Shown: positions 6,279 through 8,591 of the stretch, in pieces
How positions within the stretch are numbered: the first letter of the stretch is position 1
Layout of the letters: every line of letters starts with the position of its first letter
From: an uncultured Cytophagaceae bacterium
GTDB taxonomy: Bacteria > Bacteroidota > Bacteroidia > Cytophagales > Spirosomataceae
NCBI GenBank assembly: GCA_938008575.1
Contig: CALLKB010000052.1
Coordinates: 1-8,591, forward strand
Direction: 5' to 3'
Length of the DNA stretch: 8,591 nucleotides
The notes under the pieces: model-generated
The model's input: only the letters and a program-made list of their open reading frames with translations
Databases searched by the model: none
What the model was told of the DNA's origin: nothing
Program-made: the position numbers and the translations under genes

Positions 6279-6892
6279 TGTCATTCCTGGACCATTACGA
6301 AACCGTAAATCAAAAAGTCATCAGACTGCACGCAACCTATCCAACGAACCGCATCGAAACATCGATCATTGACTGGAACCCAGAAAAGGGTTACATCCTG
6401 ATCGAGTGCCGAATCTTTCGTCATTATGAGGATGAGAAGCCAGCCGCGATCGATTATGCGCATGGCATGGTCACGGCTTACAACGTGCAAATGAAACGTT
6501 GGTACGTCGAGGATACGGTCTCATCAGCTATTGGCAGGGCCGCATCGGTGGTTTTGGGAACCGAGGAAAAGGCATCGAAAGAATCGATGATTCAGGTAGA
6601 GAATCTGCCTAAATCATTTATCGACGATGACCCATGGGCAAGGCCATTCAGCGAGGATGGGTTTTCTACGGCCTCCAGTGCCATCCAGGAGATCAAAACC
6701 CAACTAGGTGGGGAATTGGTCGGAGAAGCCCCAACGTGCGTCCATGGACACCGAATTTGGCGTGAAGGCACATCCGCAAAAACGGGTAAAGCCTGGGCCA
6801 ATTACTCATGCACCGAGAAAAACAAAGCGACCCAATGCGGTCCCATTTGGTACGTACTAGCCAGCGATGGCCAATGGAAACCACAGGTGTGA
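6278..6892 (+). CDS. Putative ssDNA-annealing (ERF/Rad52-like) protein with C-terminal zinc-binding tail
   Basis: This is a 204-aa protein. The N-terminal part (DHYETVNQKVIRLHATYPTNRIETSII...) is followed by a beta stretch and DTVSSAIGRAASVVLG (79-94). That corresponds to the ETSAIGRAL helix repeatedly found in phage proteins related to ERF/Rad52-type ssDNA annealing proteins. An acidic linker (DDDPW, 116-120) leads to a C-terminal cysteine/histidine module, C154-V-H156-G-H158 ... C178 ... C187, resembling the small zinc domains that end this actinophage group. It would act in replication or recombination. ATG 6278 has AAGGTGG at 6264-6270. The usual ENCETSAIGRAL form is degenerate here (no Cys, SAIGRAAS), so the annealing role is a working hypothesis. 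Confidence 0.55.
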   Translation: MSFLDHYETVNQKVIRLHATYPTNRIETSIIDWNPEKGYILIECRIFRHYEDEKPAAIDYAHGMVTAYNVQMKRWYVEDTVSSAIGRAASVVLGTEEKASKESMIQVENLPKSFIDDDPWARPFSEDGFSTASSAIQEIKTQLGGELVGEAPTCVHGHRIWREGTSAKTGKAWANYSCTEKNKATQCGPIWYVLASDGQWKPQV

Positions 6893-6894
6893 TC

Positions 6895-7092
6895 ATGGGT
6901 GACATGGAAATGATCAAATTATCAACCGGCGAGAAAACTATATTTAAGGCCGATGGAACCGTGATTAAAGAATCAAATCCCATCACGATCGAATGGTGTG
7001 ATCGATGCGAAATGTGGAAACCCCTGGAATTTGGTCGATACGTAACCGCCGACCAATTGCACCTAATTTGGGAATGTGCGGAGTGCAAATGA
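6895..7092 (+). CDS. Small CxxC-CxxC zinc-ribbon protein
   Basis: This 65-aa protein has two cysteine pairs, C35-D-R-C38 and C61-A-E-C64, spaced like a zinc ribbon, after a beta-rich N-terminal half (IKLSTGEKTIFKADGTVI). The start chosen is ATG 6895, two bases after the previous stop, with AGGTG at 6885-6889. ATG 6910 is an alternative, with GGGTGA 6897-6902 seven bases upstream. An upstream extension to 6808 would run deep inside the previous gene and has no ribosome site. It may bind nucleic acid or support its neighbours; the family is not recognised. Confidence 0.65.
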   Translation: MGDMEMIKLSTGEKTIFKADGTVIKESNPITIEWCDRCEMWKPLEFGRYVTADQLHLIWECAECK

Positions 7093-7577
7093 TATTGGTG
7101 AAATTGACTCATGATCAGGAAATGGCGTGCGCTAAAGCTGCGCTGGAACGTGCCGTTGGTTCCGAAGGCTTAAAGGATTACGCCGTGCAAAAACTGAACC
7201 TGTTTCAGGACATTGCCCGGAGTAGTGAAGCCATCGGAGCCGAAAACGCGGTGGCTAAGTATTTCGGAATCGATGAATGGAAGGCCACGGTTAACACATT
7301 TAAAAATCAGGCCGATGTGGGCTGGAATCTGGAAGTTAAACACACACCATGGAAAGAAGGTTGCCTGATCCTGCGTGATCGTGACCGAGCTGATGACGTG
7401 GCCGTTTTGGTCACTGGCAATTCGCCGAATTACTACATCGTTGGATGGATTCCGATTGGCATGGCACGCAGACCATCCAGGCAACGCAGTGATGGCTCGT
7501 ATTGGATCAATCCATCAGACTTAAACCCCATCGAGAATTTGAACAGGAGTATTTATGCGAGAAACTATCAGGCTTGA
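7089..7577 (+). CDS. PD-(D/E)XK-like nuclease
   Basis: This 162-aa protein has a nuclease core: E52 in a helix (GAENAVAKYFG), then D76-V-G and E82-V-K84 (ADVGWNLEVKHT), i.e. the E...D...ExK layout of PD-(D/E)XK enzymes. The core continues with strands carrying DDVAVLVTG and YYIVGWIPIGMA. This fold is used by phage exonucleases and resolvases, so it may process DNA ends for the annealing-like protein two genes upstream. ATG 7089 overlaps the previous stop (ATGA) and has GGAG at 7080-7083; the frame reaches back to 7005 without a ribosome site. Exo- or endonuclease activity and substrate cannot be read from the sequence. D76 to E82 is a short spacing, but tolerable for the fold. Confidence 0.65.
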   Translation: MILVKLTHDQEMACAKAALERAVGSEGLKDYAVQKLNLFQDIARSSEAIGAENAVAKYFGIDEWKATVNTFKNQADVGWNLEVKHTPWKEGCLILRDRDRADDVAVLVTGNSPNYYIVGWIPIGMARRPSRQRSDGSYWINPSDLNPIENLNRSIYARNYQA

Positions 7578-7719
7578 TTGCCGGGTTGAAAAAAAATCAA
7601 CCGATCATCAAATTGTAAAGGTGACGGACAATTTGCCACCATTCGTTCACTGCGTGGAATGCCTATCATGCGGCACATTAGGCATTGCCAGTTTCCAGGT
7701 TGATGATGCCGACCTATGA
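7555..7719 (+). CDS. 54-aa CxxCxxC protein, easily missed small gene
   Basis: ATG 7555 begins a 54-codon frame ending at TGA 7717-7719, preceded by a strong ribosome site (AGGAG 7545-7549, five-base spacing). It overlaps the end of the nuclease gene by 23 bases and the start of the next gene by 14. The protein has C9 and a compact C33-x2-C36-x2-C39 cluster (HCVECLSCGTLG) that could bind zinc alone or as a dimer. Without this gene the stretch 7578-7705 would be empty in an otherwise gapless operon. No family is recognised. Confidence 0.7.
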   Translation: MRETIRLDCRVEKKSTDHQIVKVTDNLPPFVHCVECLSCGTLGIASFQVDDADL

Positions 7720-7879
7720 ATTTAAATGCCCGGTCTGCTCAACAGTAAAGCCGGTCAAGGCTGGATTCGATGAGGATTTCACACCGCCTGGATGCCCTTA
7801 TTGCATGGTTACCATGGAACGCATTTGGACGTCAACACCCATCCATTTCAAGGGTAAGGGGTGGGGTGGCGATAAATGA
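7706..7879 (+). CDS. FmdB-type small zinc-ribbon protein
   Basis: This 57-aa protein starts MPTYEFKCPVC, the standard opening of the FmdB/CxxC_CxxC_SSSS putative regulatory zinc-ribbon family. It has C8/C11 and C30/C33 as the two zinc pairs, and the typical ending with a basic FKGKGW segment. Homologues are frequent in bacteria and actinophages; their biochemical role is not settled. The start at ATG 7706 is fixed by the family opening; AGGT at 7697-7700 precedes it, and an adjacent ATG at 7703 adds only one Met. Its stop overlaps the next ATG (ATGA, 7876). Confidence 0.85.
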   Translation: MPTYEFKCPVCSTVKPVKAGFDEDFTPPGCPYCMVTMERIWTSTPIHFKGKGWGGDK

Positions 7880-8355
7880 TGCCTGTGGATAACCTGTGGA
7901 CAACACGCCGAAGCCCCGTTCAACTTATCCACATTCTTGCAATGTATTTGACTCGTTCGGTACGCTGGACTCGCTTGAAGCAAGCCGGTGAGCCGGTTCG
8001 CTTGCTTAGGCGATTTCGGCTAGTGCCACCCTTGTGCCTAGTTCTAGGCTTGATCTCAGGACAAATGCAACCCGTTCACGCAGCTACTCAGACCGACTAT
8101 CTCAAACTGTATGCACATTCAAGGATCATTGATTTCAAGCAATATCAATGCCTTGTCAAGATCATCACGAAAGAATCCAGGTGGAATCCTAATGCAGTAA
8201 ATGGCAGTCATTACGGCTTAGGGCAAATGAAATCCCAATGGTATAGACGTCTTGACCCATTCAGGCAGATCGATGAAACGATCAGGTACATACGCCATCG
8301 TTATGGTTCAATGTGTAACGCATGGTCACATCATCAGGATAAGGATTGGTTCTAA
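7876..8355 (+). CDS. Secreted lytic-transglycosylase-like (lysozyme-fold) protein; start uncertain
   Basis: The C-terminal 90 residues resemble actinobacterial/actinophage SLT-like muramidases: a helix ending in CLVKIITKESRWNPNAV with E100 as the likely catalytic acid, then SHYGLGQM, and an ending NAWSHHQDKDWF. Ahead of it is a signal-peptide-like segment, RRFRLVPPLCLVLGLISGQM, with a possible cleavage site at VHA-A (after A69). Export would place it in the cell wall independently of the holin. Three starts are possible. ATG 7876 is coupled by ATGA but gives an odd 45-residue N-terminal extension over DnaA boxes. ATG 7942 has no ribosome site. TTG 8002 has GGTGAG nine bases upstream and yields an ordinary signal peptide, MLRRFR plus core. 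The coordinates use the first; the third is biologically attractive. Confidence 0.7.
   Translation: MMPVDNLWTTRRSPVQLIHILAMYLTRSVRWTRLKQAGEPVRLLRRFRLVPPLCLVLGLISGQMQPVHAATQTDYLKLYAHSRIIDFKQYQCLVKIITKESRWNPNAVNGSHYGLGQMKSQWYRRLDPFRQIDETIRYIRHRYGSMCNAWSHHQDKDWF
7884..7933. promoter_or_regulatory. Cluster of three DnaA-box nonamers
   Basis: TGTGGATAA (7884-7892) is the reverse complement of the perfect box TTATCCACA. TGTGGACAA (7895-7903) is the reverse complement of TTGTCCACA, the form preferred in high-GC actinobacteria. TTATCCACA (7925-7933) is a perfect box in the opposite orientation. The first two start exactly 11 bp apart, about one helical turn, and the third lies 30 bp beyond the second. 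The set overlaps the 5' end of the transglycosylase frame. It may serve as a replication origin, a DnaA-responsive control site or a DnaA decoy. Confidence 0.7.
7978..8007. repeat. Inverted repeat, 8-bp arms
   Basis: AAGCAAGC (7978-7985) and GCTTGCTT (8000-8007) are perfect inverted copies separated by 14 bases that can themselves pair (CGG-TGAG-CCG). The left arm can alternatively pair with GCTTG at 7973-7977. The right arm contains the candidate TTG start at 8002, so as RNA it could hide that start; as DNA it lies 45 bp from the DnaA boxes. Confidence 0.55.
8036..8049. repeat. 14-bp palindrome GCCTAG-TT-CTAGGC
   Basis: Perfect 6-bp arms flank a 2-bp centre. The length and symmetry suit a dimeric DNA-binding protein, but it lies inside the sequence encoding the signal-peptide core, so coincidence is possible. 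Confidence 0.4.
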
Positions 8356-8591
8356 TGTCGAAGGCATGGAAGTCATCAGACCGAAAGGGATGGCGACGCA
8401 TACGCGAAAGAATCCTGGCTCGTGATGGATATTGTTGCCAATCATGTGGTGAGAGTGAAGGACCAATGCACATCGATCACATTGTGCCTAAGAGACTGGG
8501 TGGAAGTGATTTGGAGGAGAATTTGCAGGTTTTGTGCAAATCATGCAATTTGCGTAAAGGTGGCAGTTTTTTTGAACACCCTTTAACACAG
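8355..8591 (+). CDS. HNH endonuclease (partial, runs off the right edge)
   Basis: 79 codons are visible from ATG 8355, which overlaps the previous stop (TAATG). The order is WRRIRERILARDGYCCQSC, HIDHIVPKRLGGSD, ENLQVLCKSCNLRKGG. This gives two zinc cysteine pairs (C28/C31 and C61/C64) framing the beta-beta-alpha metal site with D41-H42, N56 and N65. The last position is Asn rather than His, a variant common in phage HNH proteins. In HK97-like and many actinophage genomes such an HNH protein is encoded next to the terminase and is needed for packaging cleavage. Terminase genes are therefore expected just beyond the window (inference). A free-standing homing-type nuclease is the alternative. 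Confidence 0.88.
   Translation, partial: MSKAWKSSDRKGWRRIRERILARDGYCCQSCGESEGPMHIDHIVPKRLGGSDLEENLQVLCKSCNLRKGGSFFEHPLTQ

Noticed and set aside
7005..7088. Upstream extension of the nuclease gene to 7005
   Set aside because: It would overlap the zinc-ribbon gene by nearly 90 bases. ATG 7089 has GGAG at proper spacing and an ATGA junction.
6693..7112. 139-codon reverse-strand frame
   Set aside because: It spans the ends and starts of three coupled + strand genes, with no ribosome site or protein signature.
7948..7976. TTGACT as a -35 promoter element after the DnaA boxes
   Set aside because: At 16-18 base spacing no acceptable -10 hexamer is present (TCGCTT or similar), so it is not called a promoter.
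1..8591. CRISPR arrays, tRNA genes, insertion sequences, integrase or attachment site
   Set aside because: I saw no regularly spaced repeats, no cloverleaf with a TTCGA-type T loop, no transposase or integrase motifs and no terminal inverted repeats. Whether the phage is temperate cannot be judged from this window.

Overview
The window is one strand of a tailed bacteriophage genome. It runs from the end of the head/neck genes through the tail and lysis genes into a block of small DNA-metabolism genes, and stops inside an HNH endonuclease. All supported genes are on the + strand and packed almost without gaps; most junctions are ATGA or TAATG overlaps, as expected of translationally coupled phage operons. 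The tail chaperone/tape-measure layout indicates a long-tailed (siphovirus-like) virion. The host is probably an actinobacterium: the M15 endolysin followed by two short membrane proteins, the zinc-tailed protein containing SAIGRA, the secreted transglycosylase type and a TTGTCCACA DnaA box are all familiar from actinophages. Mid GC content and the receptor-binding protein style (GTTGQILS...W repeats) resemble uncultured freshwater phages. Host and habitat are inference.

Tail region (1-4983): the 3' end of an unidentified neck/tail gene; the major tail (tube) protein; tail assembly chaperone G with a -1 frameshift extension made through a CCCAAAA slippery heptamer (product G-T, 128 aa); a possible gp10-like tail completion protein; a short tape measure protein (490 aa); one baseplate-hub-like minor tail protein; and a receptor-binding fibre whose C-terminal half has a clearly lower GC content.

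Lysis region (4992-6278): a small helical protein, an M15-type peptidoglycan peptidase (endolysin), a two-helix holin candidate, a one-helix membrane protein, a hairpin that may be a terminator, and a second one-helix protein with a strict GxxxG ladder.

DNA-metabolism region (6278-8591): a protein resembling ssDNA-annealing proteins with a C-terminal zinc-binding tail, a small zinc ribbon, a PD-(D/E)XK-like nuclease, a 54-aa CxxCxxC protein, an FmdB-type zinc ribbon, a secreted lytic-transglycosylase-like protein, and an HNH nuclease. Annealing protein plus nuclease could form a small recombination pair. HNH genes usually lie beside terminase, so packaging genes may follow the window.

The least expected signal is at 7884-7933: three DnaA-box nonamers in 50 bp, two exactly 11 bp apart, followed by an inverted repeat and a 14-bp palindrome. 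All lie in the 5' part of the transglycosylase reading frame, whose true start may be further downstream. This could be a replication origin, a host-DnaA-responsive control site or a DnaA decoy.
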